Source: Luteimonas sp. (GTDB taxonomy: Bacteria; Pseudomonadota; Gammaproteobacteria; Xanthomonadales; Xanthomonadaceae). Taken from it: a stretch of DNA of 54,656 nucleotides. A model generated the notes under the pieces. That model saw nothing but the letters and a program-made list of their open reading frames with translations, made no database searches and was not told the DNA's origin. The position numbers and the translations under genes were made by a program. Shown here one piece after another: positions 18,135-28,374 of this stretch; the stretch's first letter is position 1; every line of letters begins with the position of its first letter. The stretch spans positions 1 through 54,656 of the forward strand of contig JANPZU010000007.1 in NCBI GenBank assembly GCA_024707405.1. Reading direction: 5' to 3'.

Positions 18135-21100
18135 ATGCGGGCAAGGGAAAGGGATTCGCGGTTTTTCGGGCGGGAACGCGAACTTTCTTGGCTCATGGAG
18201 AAATGGGCTCAGGCATCGAGCGGATCGGGGCCGGTTCTGGCCGTGATCGTGGCGGACAGCGGCTTGGGCAAGAGTCGCCTGGTGCAGGCCTTGTACCAGC
18301 GGTTGGCCGGCGACGAGCGATGGGATCCGCAGGAGATCGACTATTGGCCCGACACCTTCCAGGGTGCCGGCAAATCGCTGTTCGTCAACCCCGAATTGCT
18401 CGGCCACGTGCCGAAGGGGCCGCCCCGCTTCCTGTGGCTCGGCGTGCGCTGGCAGGAACCGCAGGCGCGCAACGTGGAGGAGCGCATCTGCCCGTTGCCG
18501 GATCTGCGCGACAAATTGCTGGCGCACGTGGAAACCGCACGCAACCACGGCTCGCGTTGGGCCCAACTGGGCGATCGCGTGATCCGCGGACTGAAGAGGG
18601 AGGGGCTTGGCGAAGCTGCGGTGGCGGCCGCGGAGCTGGTGGTGCCGTTTGCCGGGTTGATGGGCAAGCTGGCGCAGGGGGCAGTGTCTTCGTTGCGTGG
18701 CCTCGGCGATCGCAGCATGACCGTGCAGGGACAGGAGCAGGCCAGCCGGCAGGGCGCCGGCGAGGAACTGCTGGAGATGCTGGACGAAGTGCTGCGCCGT
18801 GGTGCGGTGGGTGGCGAACCGTTGCCGGTCGTGCTGTGGCTGGACGATGCGCAATGGTGCGATCCGGTCAGCCAGCGCTTCATTGCCGACGCATGGGCCC
18901 AGGCCGGCGCGCGCCGATTGCCATTGCTGATCGTCGCCACGTACTGGGAGCGTGAATGGCGGCAATCGCTCAAAGCCTTGCGCGATGGCGATGCGGAGGC
19001 CGAGGCATCGCCCGTGCTTGCGCGGTTGCAGGCCGATGCACAGGTGTGCCTGTTGGGCAAGGCGCCGGCTTCGGATCTCGGGGCCTACCTCGATGTGCAA
19101 CTGCCCGGCCTGACCGCCCGGCAACGGCAACTGGTGCTGGACAAGGCCGACGGCAACTTCCTGACCATGACCGAGAACGTGGGTGCCTTGCTCAGCCAGC
19201 CTGCACGCTTCGTCGGACGAGATGTCGCGGCTGCGCTCACTGCCGGCGGTGAGCGCCACGTGGCTGAATGGGAGAGTGATCGCGAGCGACGCGTCGAGCA
19301 GCACTTCAACGATGAACTCGGGGCTGCCCACCAGGACGTGCTCAGCTGGGGAAGCCGGATCGGCATGTCCTTCCTGCACGAGGTCTTGCACGATTTTGCC
19401 GTCGAGGGCGGCCTGCTGGCCGATCGTGGAACGGATGCGCGCCAAGTGCTGGACGAGTGCGTGGATCCGTTGGCGGTGCTGGCGACGCCACATGCGGCCT
19501 TCGGTGAATTCCGCGACCGGGCGTGGTTCGCCGTGGCCCGGAGGTTCTTCGACGACTGCCATGCCGAACATGCCGCCCTGCTGGAGGAGGTGTTGGGCAG
19601 GCACCTCGCGCAATGGGTCGATGGCTCGTTCGACGCCGATGGCAATCCACTCGCGAAAGCGCATTGGGAACCGATGGTTGGGCAATTGCGAGCCGCGATC
19701 GCCCTCGCTCCGATGGAACGGCGTGAATTGCTGGAGCAGGCCGAGCGCGTGTTTCCGCTTCCTGATGCGTTCGATCCCGGCGATGCCGCGCATGCCCTGG
19801 CCTTGCGCACCCAGTTGTTGCTGGTGCTTGCCGATGGGGATGACAGGCTGTGGCATTCGGTGCGTGCCCGTGCAGATCGCATCGATGCGGCGATCCAGTG
19901 GCGACAGGTGCCGATGTCCGTCTGCGGGGTGCAATACCGGCTCGACGCGATCGATCGGTTGAGTGACGCTGGCGCCTACCGCGCGGCATTGGCGATGCAG
20001 CGCCACAAACTCGAGATGATCGAAGCACTGTCCGCGCAACGCGACCCGCTGCTGGTTCAGCGCGCGTTGGCTGAAACCCATGGCGGCATCGCCGACCTCT
20101 TGCACAGGCTAGGGGAATATGGACAAGCCGCCGCGAGTGCCCGCCAACGGCTGTCGATCATGGAATCGGCGTTGGCGGAATCGCGTGCGCCCGATGTGTT
20201 GTCGTGCGCCGCCGCGGCTATGGCCAAACTGGGGTTGCTGGCGATGGCACATGGCGATGTGCCATCGGCACGTGGTCACTATCGGCGGGCATTGGCACTC
20301 TTTCGGGAGTCCGGGGCGGACGATGCGCCGGAACCGCCGACGGCACTGATCGAGATACTGAGCGCACTGGCCGACCTGGATCGCGATGACGATCACCTGG
20401 ATGCGGCGGAAGCCGGTTATCAAGAAGTCCTTGCCTTGTCCGACCGGCTTGCGGGCAGCGGGGGGCGGGGAAGCGCGAAAACATTGCCAGCAAGGCCATG
20501 GAGGGATTGCTGTCGCTGGCGACGAGGCGGGCCGATTGGCCGGCGGCGATCGGATACGCCGAACGGATACTTGCCAACGACCGGCGTGCAGTGGAGCGCT
20601 TTGGCACGCCGCAGGACATGCACGATCTTGCAGGGTCGCTGCGCAACCTGGCGACTGCGTACCGCGATGCCGATGACCTGGATGCAGCTGCGTGTTGCAT
20701 GCACGAATGCCTGTCGATCCGCCGCGAGCTCGTGGCGACGCAGCCTGCGCCGGAATACGTGCGCAGCCTTGGGGCTGCGCTCGCCTTCCTGGCGATCGTG
20801 CTCAGCGATCAGGCCCGGATCGACGAGGCCGAGGCGCTGTTCCGGGAAGCGATCGAGTTGCAGCGGGAAATGGTTGTGCAGCATGGTTTGGTTGTCGACC
20901 AACTGCAATGTGCGCGCATCCTCGGGAATTACTCCGCACTCTTGCGTCGGAAAGGCGCACTGGCCGATGCGATGGCGATGGCGCGGGATGGGGTGGTGCT
21001 GTCCCGGGAGGCTCATGCGAAGCTGGATTCGTTGCAGTCCAGTCGCGAGCTGTCCAAGGCATTGGGTTCGGCGGCACTGCTTTTGCGCGATGGCGGCGAG

Positions 21101-21877
21101 CACGGCGAAGCGATCGCGGTGCTGCACGAGTGCCTGCAGCTCGACGGTGCGCGAGCCGGTCTCGATGGCCCGAACCTGGTCGTCGACCGCGAGCAGCTGT
21201 CGACCACCCACTACCGACTGGGGCGCTTGCTTGAATCCACCGGGTCGCCGGACGAGGCCGCGAACCATTATCGCCAATGCCTGGAGATCGATCGTGACGT
21301 GGTCGCGAAGGGTGTCGAGCCGTTGCGCAAGCGCGAGCAAACCCTCATTGGCACGTTGTCCCGGCTGGCGCAGCTCGCCGAGTTGAATGGTGGCTACGAG
21401 GAAGCCGAACGCCTGCTCCGCGAAAGCCTGTGCATCCAGCAACGGCACTTGGCCGATGGCGGTGGGCGCGATGCCTACCGCGATGTCGGCATCACCCTGG
21501 GACGGCTCGGCGACGTGCTCAGGTCACGCAACCAGCTGGAACAGGCGCGCGATGTGTCTCTCGAATGCGTGCGCATCGCCAGGCAGGCCTGCGCAGCCTT
21601 CGATGATCCGATGATGCGGCGCGACCTGTCGATCGCCCTGCGCGAAGCCGGCGACGTCGAACTGCTCCGTGGACGGTTGGACGATGCTCGCATGCACTAC
21701 CGCGAGTGCCTGGAGATGCGGCAGGCGTTGCATCGCGAGGCGCCGGATGCGCAGGTGGCGCGGAGGGACATGGCTGTGGCCCTTCGCAAGCTTGCCGAAG
21801 TCGAGCGGCGCAGCGGTGACCTGGATGCCGCCACGGTGCTCATGGCCGAGGCTGCGGCATACGAGGAGATCGAATGA
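18135..21877 (+). pseudogene. STAND/AAA-type NTPase with C-terminal TPR repeats, frameshifted at a G6 tract
   Basis: Large predicted signal-transduction ATPase. It begins FFGRERELSWLMEKW, typical of the AAA_16-like class, with Walker A in VADSGLGKSRLVQAL (Lys46) and Walker B in VVLWLDDAQWCDP (about 232-241). A helical middle follows, then at least seven tetratricopeptide-type repeats from about residue 640 (for example EEAERLLRESLCIQQRHLADGG and DEAANHYRQCLEIDRD). The frame changes by one base at the G run 20460-20465. Seven Gs would give one 1247-residue protein (LAGSGGAGKRENIASKAMEGL). As printed, the product loses most of its TPR array. TPR-NTPases of this class sense ligands or effectors; the ligand is unknown. 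The start at 18135 is the best guess. Confidence 0.8.
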
Positions 21878-21934
21878 CCAAACGTGGACACGCGATGTGC
21901 CCGCCGGAGCCGGGCATGCGGGCCGGGAGTGCGG

Positions 21935-23483
21935 ATGATGCCTGAACGCAACACGATCCCCTTCCCCGACAGGATAGAAGAAGACGGCTTGTTGCTTGGC
22001 TGGTCGATGGAGTCGCGCAACCGGCGCCTGCCGATCGGGTTCGCGCCTTCCCCCTGCCGACAGCGTTCCGCGCGCGCGCCAGCCGATCCTGCACAACGGG
22101 GCCGGGCATCTGATGACCATCGCGCCGACGGGGAGTGGCAAGGGCGTCGGGGCGATCATCCCTGCGTTGCTGCGGCATCGCGGCCCGGTGATCGTGATCG
22201 ATCCGAAGGGCGAGAACTATGCCGTGACCGCCGCGCACCGCCGCAAACTCGGCCATGAGGTGGTGCTGCTGGATCCGTTCGGCGTCACCGGCGAGGAGGG
22301 CGGCGGTCTGAATCCGGTTGATTTGCTCGACAAGGACGATCCATGCATGGTCGATGATGCGGCGATGCTCGCGGAGTTGCTGGTGCCCTCTGGCGATGGA
22401 ACCGCGATGAACAGCGATCCGTTCTGGAGCAACCGCGCGCGCCAGGTGGTGCATGCGATCCTGCTCGGCCTGGTGATGCATCGCCCGCCCGTGCTGCGCA
22501 ACGTGGAGGAGCTGTATTACCTCCTGCACCAGAACGAGCAGGATCTGGAATTCACCATGCGCGAGTTCCGGAACTCGCCGCTCAGGGCCTTGGCCGACGG
22601 AGCGTCGGTGCTCGAACTCAAGAACGACGGCAAGGTGCAGAGCAGCTACCTGTCGGTGGCGCAGGACCATCTGGCCGGGCTCGGCGATCGCGACCTGAGC
22701 ACGTCGCTCGGCCGCAGTACTTTCGACCTCGGCGCGGTGACGCGCGGGGATCCGCTGTCGATCTACATCGTGATGCCGCCCGACCGGTTGCAATCCCACC
22801 GCCGGTTGCTGCGGTTGTGGATAGGCTGCCTGTTCTCCCTGGTGCTGCGCCGTCGCACGCGGATCGATCCGCCCACGTTGTTCCTGCTTGACGAAGCCGC
22901 ACAACTCGGGCCGTTGCCGCAGTTCCGCCAGGCCCTGACCCTGTTGCGGGGATACGGCCTGCAATGCTGGAGCTTCTGGCAGGATTTGAGCCAGTTGCAG
23001 CGACTGTATCCGCGTGACTGGTCGACGCTCTACAACAATTGCGCCGTCCACCAGGTATTCGGCATCACCAACATGGGGATGGCGCGGTCGATCGCGCGAC
23101 TCAACCGCACCCACGATGCGCAACTGCTGCTGGAACTGGAGCCGGACGAGATGGAATTGTCGCTGGCAGGGATGCTGCCGGTGATCGCGCAACGACCCAA
23201 TTACCTGTCCGATCCGCCGTTCCTCGGGCAGTTCAGGCCCAATCCGTTCTTCGAGGGCGGCAGGCATGCGGCCGATCCCGCCGACCACCCGGCGCGGATC
23301 TACGACAGCCAAGTGCGAGAACTCCATCCCACCCGGGAGGAACTGGCCGAAGAGATCGAGCAAGCCTGGGAATTGGGAGACCTGACCCCGCTCGGCGAAG
23401 ACACCTTGCGGCGGATCCTGCCGGACGAGCACGTTCACAACGCGACGCTGTCCGATGGGCAGCGTGCGGAAGACTGCGAATGA
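21935..23483 (+). pseudogene. Soluble VirD4/TraG-like (T4SS-DNA transfer) ATPase A, frameshifted near its N-terminus
   Basis: Member of the type IV coupling protein ATPase family. It has Walker A APTGSGKGVGAIIPALL, IDPKGENYAVT, the VLLDPFG segment, Walker B PTLFLLDEAAQLGPL and SFWQDLSQLQRLYP. There is no N-terminal membrane segment, unlike conjugative VirD4/TraD. The first 45 residues (MMPERNTIPFPDRIEEDGLLLGW) lie in one frame and the remainder, from RARQPILHNGAGHLMTIAP, in another. The switch is at the (CG)5 tract 22069-22078; one more CG unit, or one base fewer, restores a protein of about 515 residues that aligns with paralogue B throughout. It starts 57 bases after the NTPase and overlaps B by ATGA. 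Confidence 0.8.
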
Positions 23484-24796
23484 GCGTGACGCTGCTGCCC
23501 GCCGATTTGCCTGAAGGCGGACTCCTCGTGGGCTGGCGCAAGGAGGATCGCGCCGCGTGGCCGCCGGCGGGATTCCACTATGGCCGGCAACGCTCGCGGA
23601 GCGGTGGCCCGCTGCAGCCGATCCTGTATCACGGCGATGGACATTTGATGAGCATTGCGCCGACCGGGGCAGGCAAGGGCGTCGGATCGATCATCCCCGC
23701 GTTGCTGCGCCATCCCGGATCGGTGGTGGTGATCGATCCGAAGGGCGAGAACCATGCGGTGACGGCGCGGCGTCGGCGCGAGATGGGGCAGCAGGTGGTA
23801 CTGCTCGATCCGTTCGGAGTCACCGGGGGGCGAACCGACGCGTTCAATCCACTCGACCTCCTGCGCATTGGGGGCGGGAGCGTGAGTGCGGCGTTGATGC
23901 TGGCCTCGATGCTGGTGCCCGAGCATGCGGGGAACATCGATCCGTACTGGAACGGACGGTCACGGGCATTGCTGTCGGCATGGATGCTGATGGATTCTGC
24001 GCCAGGCGAGCCGACGACCCTGGCAACGCTGCGCCGCCATGCGCAGGGTGACACCGATGCGATGGCGATCCTGGCCGCGAAGATGGAGCGCTCGACGATC
24101 CCGCTGGTGCGCGCGGCCGCGGGCATCCTCGGCATGCGCGCCGATCGCACCCGCCACGGCATCCTGTCGACGCTGCAGAGCCATGTCGCCGATTTCGTCG
24201 GGGAACGGATCGAAGCGGCCACGTCGCGCACGGATTTCGACCTCGATGGCTTGGTGCGTGGCGATCCGCTTTCGATCTATCTGGTGATCCCGCCGCATCG
24301 CCTCGACTCGAGCCGTCGCTTGCTGCGTGCGTGGATCGGCGCCCTGTTCGGCGTGATCCTGCGACGTCGCCGGCGCGTGACGCCGCCGACGCTGTTCCTG
24401 CTGGACGAGGCGGCACAGCTCGGCCCGTTGGATGAATTGCGCCAGGCCATCACCCTGCTGCGCGGCTACGGCCTGCAGACATGGAGTTTCTGGCAGGATC
24501 TGGGGCAGTTGCAGGAACTGTATCCACAGGACTGGCAGACGATGTACAACAACTGCCATGTGCACCAGGTCTTCGGCGTGACCACGATGCACCTGGCCAC
24601 GACGGTGGAGTCGCTCAACGAAGTGCATCCGGCCGAGGAGTTGCTGGTCATGGATCGGGCCGACATGCAGTTGTCGATGGCCGGCAGTCTGCCAGTGATC
24701 GCACGCCGGCCCGATTACCTCAGCGACCCGTGTTTCGAGGGACGTTTCGAGTCCAATCCTTTCTACCTGCCTCCAGCCGGGAAGGCAGGCGAATGA
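23480..24796 (+). CDS. Soluble VirD4/TraG-like (T4SS-DNA transfer) ATPase B
   Basis: A 438-residue intact paralogue of the preceding gene, close enough that whole blocks are shared (RGDPLSIY, PPTLFLLDEAAQLGPL, LLRGYGLQ, SFWQDL, LYNN-type YNNC, VHQVFG, LPVIA, YLSDP). Walker A is APTGAGKGVG with Lys66 and Walker B is FLLDEAA with Asp309 and Glu310. No transmembrane helix or signal peptide is visible, so it should be cytosolic. Conjugative coupling proteins form hexamers that pump DNA or protein; here there is no relaxase or VirB component nearby. A and B may form a mixed ring, which is inference. The start and stop overlap the neighbours by four bases each (ATGA). Confidence 0.85.
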   Translation: MSVTLLPADLPEGGLLVGWRKEDRAAWPPAGFHYGRQRSRSGGPLQPILYHGDGHLMSIAPTGAGKGVGSIIPALLRHPGSVVVIDPKGENHAVTARRRREMGQQVVLLDPFGVTGGRTDAFNPLDLLRIGGGSVSAALMLASMLVPEHAGNIDPYWNGRSRALLSAWMLMDSAPGEPTTLATLRRHAQGDTDAMAILAAKMERSTIPLVRAAAGILGMRADRTRHGILSTLQSHVADFVGERIEAATSRTDFDLDGLVRGDPLSIYLVIPPHRLDSSRRLLRAWIGALFGVILRRRRRVTPPTLFLLDEAAQLGPLDELRQAITLLRGYGLQTWSFWQDLGQLQELYPQDWQTMYNNCHVHQVFGVTTMHLATTVESLNEVHPAEELLVMDRADMQLSMAGSLPVIARRPDYLSDPCFEGRFESNPFYLPPAGKAGE

Positions 24797-25119
24797 GTTA
24801 CCTGTTGTTCCTGGACGACAGGCGTTCGCCGGCGGACGTGCGCGGCCTTCCCGGTGGCCGCTGGATCGTTGCCCGGAACCGCGTGCAGTTCATCGAATGC
24901 ATCGAGAGGACTGGCCTGCCGGTGTTCGTGTCCTTCGACTACGACCTCGGCGGGCTGCCGCATGGGCTCGAATGCGCGCGTTGGCTGGTTGGTTACTGCC
25001 GGGACGGCGGCGAGCCGTTGCCACGGTTCAACGTGCATTCCACGCACCTGGCGGGCGCCAGTGCGATTGGCGACCTGCTGCGTGGCGCATCAGGCCGAGC
25101 GCACTTGGACGCCGATTGA
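24793..25119 (+). CDS. Small cREC-like (cyclic-phosphate-processing receiver domain) protein
   Basis: A 108-residue protein resembling the cREC family: LLFLDDRRSP with Asp8 and Asp9, W-I-V-A-R (24-28), FVSFDYDLGG with Asp49 and Asp51, and VHSTH at 81-85. The layout LDD...SFDxDLG...VHSxn is that of the receiver-derived domain predicted from comparative genomics to process cyclic phosphates, reported in conflict and RNA-repair contexts. I recognise it by pattern only. It lies at the end of a tightly overlapping set (ATGA with ATPase B) and is presumably translationally coupled to it. No terminator is seen directly after it. Confidence 0.6.
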   Translation: MSYLLFLDDRRSPADVRGLPGGRWIVARNRVQFIECIERTGLPVFVSFDYDLGGLPHGLECARWLVGYCRDGGEPLPRFNVHSTHLAGASAIGDLLRGASGRAHLDAD

Positions 25120-25328
25120 AACTTCCCGGGCCGGTAGCAGCCTCGGATTCGGATTTTTCCTACAGCGCGTTGCATAGGATGCTGACTGTGGCCGGGGCCG
25201 GCTGCCCGCATGCTGGAGTTGCCAGCAACGAACGTTCTACCGATACCCCCGGTACAAGTCATGCAGCGTTCGGGCGCCACGGGACGGCGCTGCTGGTTCC
25301 CCCGAAAGCCCTACACCAGGAACGTCCC

Positions 25329-25535
25329 ATGTCGAGACTCGAATTGATCGCACGCGGTGGCGGCTGGCAATTGATCGATGCCGGCAAGCTCTCGTTCTGG
25401 TTTCCGGAACGGGACAAGGCACTCGAGACCATCACGATGATGGCCGATGCCCGCAGCCTGTTGCATGGCATGCCGACCTCCGTCCACGCCGAGAACGACA
25501 CTGGCGAAGTGGAGCTGATTGCGTCGTTCGGCTGA
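25329..25535 (+). CDS. Small conserved hypothetical protein (DUF2188-like)
   Basis: A 68-residue protein beginning MSRLELIARGGGWQLIDAGKL, with SFWFPERDKALETITMMAD and TSVHAENDTGEVELIASFG. A tryptophan after a Gly-rich turn, a helix with Lys/Ala, and a closing VHxExxxGEVxL strand resemble the DUF2188 family of small alpha/beta proteins, but the match is weak and no function is known. The ATG at 25329 has the ribosome binding site AGGAA 7 bases upstream. A strong terminator follows. The 209 bases between cREC and this gene hold no ORF I can support. Confidence 0.6.
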   Translation: MSRLELIARGGGWQLIDAGKLSFWFPERDKALETITMMADARSLLHGMPTSVHAENDTGEVELIASFG

Positions 25536-25558
25536 TTCCCGGTCGATGCCAGGATCGA

Positions 25559-25584
25559 AAAACCCCGCCATGGCGGGGTTTTGC
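25559..25584 (+). terminator. Rho-independent terminator after the small hypothetical gene
   Basis: AAACCCCGCC, AT, GGCGGGGTTT with flanking A and T runs, 23 bases after the stop. It could act on both strands. Confidence 0.8.
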
Positions 25585-25631
25585 ATTCGCGGGGGACGTG
25601 ATCGGATCCGGTTTCCGTGCCCACAAACGGC

Positions 25632-25655
25632 AAACGCCCCATCCGGGGCGCTTTT
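25632..25655 (-). terminator. Possible terminator of tRNA-Leu
   Basis: CGCCCC, ATCC, GGGGCG flanked by AAA on one side and TTTT on the other, 9 bases beyond the tRNA 3' end. The stem is short but GC-rich. Confidence 0.55.
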
Positions 25656-25664
25656 GCTTGACCT

Positions 25665-25749
<85 letters not shown>

Positions 25750-25842
25750 AGGTGGGCCGCGCATTTTGCGCAGTAGCGGGGGCAAAGTCAAACCTCGCGT
25801 GCATCGACGCCAAGGATACGGGGCGGCGTGTACCATCCATCG

Positions 25843-28263
25843 ATGGCAAAATCCCCAAGCAAGCGCGGCGCCGGCCGCAAGAATCCCGGAGGCAGGGCGC
25901 CTTCGGGAAGCGCGCCCGCCAAGCCGGGCGCGCCAAGCCGGAAGCCGGGCAGTGCTTCCCGACCTCCGTGGATGCCCGAATCAATGGCGCGCGCTTCCTC
26001 TGGGGAGCGCGGAGGCAAGCATCGATCCACGCCACCGGGCCGCATCCGCGATCCGCATGCCGATCGCGAAGCAGGCCGCTATGCGCGGCCGATCGCCAGT
26101 CGCGAGGCGATCCTGCAATTACTCGCTGGCGCCGATGGGCCACTGGTCGCCGAGGCCATCGCCGAACGCCTGGCCTTGCACGATCCCGAGCAGCGAGATG
26201 CGCTGGGCAAGCGCCTCGGCGCGATGGTGCGCGACGGCCAGGTGCTGCAGAACAGGCGTGGCGGTTATGTGCCGGCCGAGCGGCTCGATTTGATCCCTGG
26301 CACGGTGATCGCCAACCCCGACGGGTTCGGCTTCCTGCGTCCGGACAGCGGCAGCGGCGACGACCTGTTCCTGCCGCCGGTGGAGATGCGCAAGGCGATG
26401 CATGGCGACCGGGTGATGGCCAGCGTCACGGGCGTCGACCGCCGTGGCAGGCGCGAGGGCGTGATCGTCGAAGTGCTGGAACGCCGGCTCAACCGCCTGA
26501 TCGGGCGATTCACCCTGGAGTCCGGCATCAGTTACGTGGTGCCGGATGATCGCCGCATCCAGAGGAACGTGCAGATCCCGGCCGATGCACGCCTGGGTGC
26601 GAACCATGGCCAGTTGGTCGTGTGCGAACTCACCGTGCCGGGCGATTCGCACCGCCCCCCGATCGGGAAGGTACTGGCGGTGCTGGGGGATGCGCTGACG
26701 CCGTCGCTGGTGGTGGAGGCGGCGATCCATGGCCACGAGTTGCCGCATGAGTTCCCGCCCGCGGTGCTGGCCGAGGCCTCGGCGGTGCCGCTGGAGGTCA
26801 CGTATGCCGATGCGGAGGGACGCATGGACCTGCGCACGCTGCCGCTGGTCACCATCGATGGCGAAGATGCCAAGGACTTCGACGACGCGGTGTACTGCGA
26901 GCCCAACCGGGAGGGCTTCCGCCTGATCGTCGCCATCGCCGACGTCTCGCATTACGTGCGTCCCGGTGCGCCGCTGGACGACGAAGCGCAACTGCGCGCG
27001 ACCAGCGTCTACTTCCCCGGTTTCGTCGTGCCGATGTTGCCGGAGACGTTGTCGAACGGTATCTGTTCGTTGAACCCGAAGGTCGATCGCCTGTGCTTCG
27101 TCTGCGACATGCAGGTTGGCCACGATGGCGAAGTCACGACATCGAAGTTCTACGAAGCGGTGATGCATTCGCATGCACGCCTGACCTACACCCAGGTGTG
27201 GAAGGCGGTGGGCGAGGACGATGCCGAAGCGAAAGGGATCGTCGGTGCGCAACTGCCGCAGGTCGAACGGCTGTACCAGCTCTACCAGGTGCTGGCGAAG
27301 GCGCGGGCCAAACGCGGTGCGATCGAGTTCGAAAGTTCCGAAGTACGTTTCGTGCTCGACAACCGCGGCGAGGTGACGCAGGCCGGCATGCTGGTGCGCA
27401 ACGATGCGCACAAGCTGATCGAGGAATGCATGATCGCGGCGAACGTGGCGGCGGCACGCTTCCTGCTGGATGCCAGCATCCCGGCGCCGTACCGCATCCA
27501 CGACAAGCCGCCGGAATCGAAGTACGCCGACCTGCTGGAGTTCCTCAAGGAATTCGCATTGCGAATGCCGCCGTGGGCCAAGTTGCAGCCGAAGGATTTC
27601 GCCAACCTGCTGGTCAAGGTGCGCGAGCGGCCCGATGCCACCTTGCTGGAGTCGGTGGTGCTGCGCAGCCAGAGCCAGGCGGTCTACTCGCCCGACAATA
27701 TCGGCCACTTTGGCTTGGCGCTGGTGGCATATGCGCATTTCACCTCGCCGATCCGCCGCTATCCCGACCTGCTGGTGCACCGCGCGATCAAGCACGCGTT
27801 GAAGCAGGGCAAGCGAGATGCCTTCGGCTACACCCCGCGCGAGATGGCGACGCTGGCGCTGCAGTGCTCCGAGCGCGAGCGTCGCGCCGACGAAGCCGAG
27901 CGCGAGGTGGACGAGCGTTACCGTGCTGCGTGGATGGAACAGCACGTCGGCGGCGAGTTCGACGGCACCATCAGCGGCGTGACCAGCTTCGGCCTGTTCG
28001 TCGAGCTCGACCAGTCCAAGGTCAACGGACTGGTGCACGTCACCCAGTTGCCGAACGATTTCTACCACTTCGACCCGGTGCGCAAGACCCTGACCGGCGA
28101 GCGGATGGGTCGCGAGTTCCGGCTCGGCGACCGGGTGCGGATCGTGGTGCTCAAGGCGAGCCTGGAAGAGCGCAAGATCGACTTCCGATTGGCCGAGGAG
28201 CGCGGAGTCAAGCCGCCTCCGCCGCGCGGGCAACCAGCCAAGCGGCAGAAGCGGAAGTACTGA
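25843..28263 (+). CDS. rnr: Ribonuclease R
   Basis: An 806-residue 3'-5' exoribonuclease of the RNB family that degrades structured RNA. The N-terminal 75 residues are basic and low-complexity (KSPSKRGAGRKNPGG). A winged-helix region (ASREAILQLLAGADGPLVAEAIAERLAL) and cold-shock domains follow, then the RNB core with DGEDAKDFDDAVYCEP (catalytic aspartates), YFPGFVVPMLPETLSNGICSLNP and HFTSPIRRYPDLLVHR. The S1 domain (GGEFDGTISGVTSFGLFVELDQ) and a basic tail complete it. The ATG at 25843 is preferred over a GTG at 25828. rlmB follows, the usual rnr-rlmB pair. Confidence 0.95.
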   Translation: MAKSPSKRGAGRKNPGGRAPSGSAPAKPGAPSRKPGSASRPPWMPESMARASSGERGGKHRSTPPGRIRDPHADREAGRYARPIASREAILQLLAGADGPLVAEAIAERLALHDPEQRDALGKRLGAMVRDGQVLQNRRGGYVPAERLDLIPGTVIANPDGFGFLRPDSGSGDDLFLPPVEMRKAMHGDRVMASVTGVDRRGRREGVIVEVLERRLNRLIGRFTLESGISYVVPDDRRIQRNVQIPADARLGANHGQLVVCELTVPGDSHRPPIGKVLAVLGDALTPSLVVEAAIHGHELPHEFPPAVLAEASAVPLEVTYADAEGRMDLRTLPLVTIDGEDAKDFDDAVYCEPNREGFRLIVAIADVSHYVRPGAPLDDEAQLRATSVYFPGFVVPMLPETLSNGICSLNPKVDRLCFVCDMQVGHDGEVTTSKFYEAVMHSHARLTYTQVWKAVGEDDAEAKGIVGAQLPQVERLYQLYQVLAKARAKRGAIEFESSEVRFVLDNRGEVTQAGMLVRNDAHKLIEECMIAANVAAARFLLDASIPAPYRIHDKPPESKYADLLEFLKEFALRMPPWAKLQPKDFANLLVKVRERPDATLLESVVLRSQSQAVYSPDNIGHFGLALVAYAHFTSPIRRYPDLLVHRAIKHALKQGKRDAFGYTPREMATLALQCSERERRADEAEREVDERYRAAWMEQHVGGEFDGTISGVTSFGLFVELDQSKVNGLVHVTQLPNDFYHFDPVRKTLTGERMGREFRLGDRVRIVVLKASLEERKIDFRLAEERGVKPPPPRGQPAKRQKRKY

Positions 28264-28315
28264 TCCGGCGCCATCCAGGCGAACGCCGGGATCCAGCCCG
28301 CGGGGGATTGCCGGA
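28264..28315. repeat. Degenerate REP-like palindrome in the rnr-rlmB gap
   Basis: GGCGAACGCC followed by GGGATCCAGCCCGC forms overlapping palindromes. The reverse strand reads GWIPAFAWM in one frame, a recognisable translation of the REP family common in Xanthomonadaceae and pseudomonads (GWIPAFAGM). It is a single, decayed copy. Confidence 0.5.
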
Positions 28316-28374
28316 GTTCGGGCAAGGCATTCCGGCACGTGGCCGCGAGCGCGACCCGCTCCTACAATGGCGCC

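Noticed and set aside
21935..24796. Conjugative or mobilisable element based on the VirD4-like genes
   Set aside because: No relaxase, VirB/Tra genes, oriT-like repeats, integrase or transposase are present, and the proteins have no membrane anchor.
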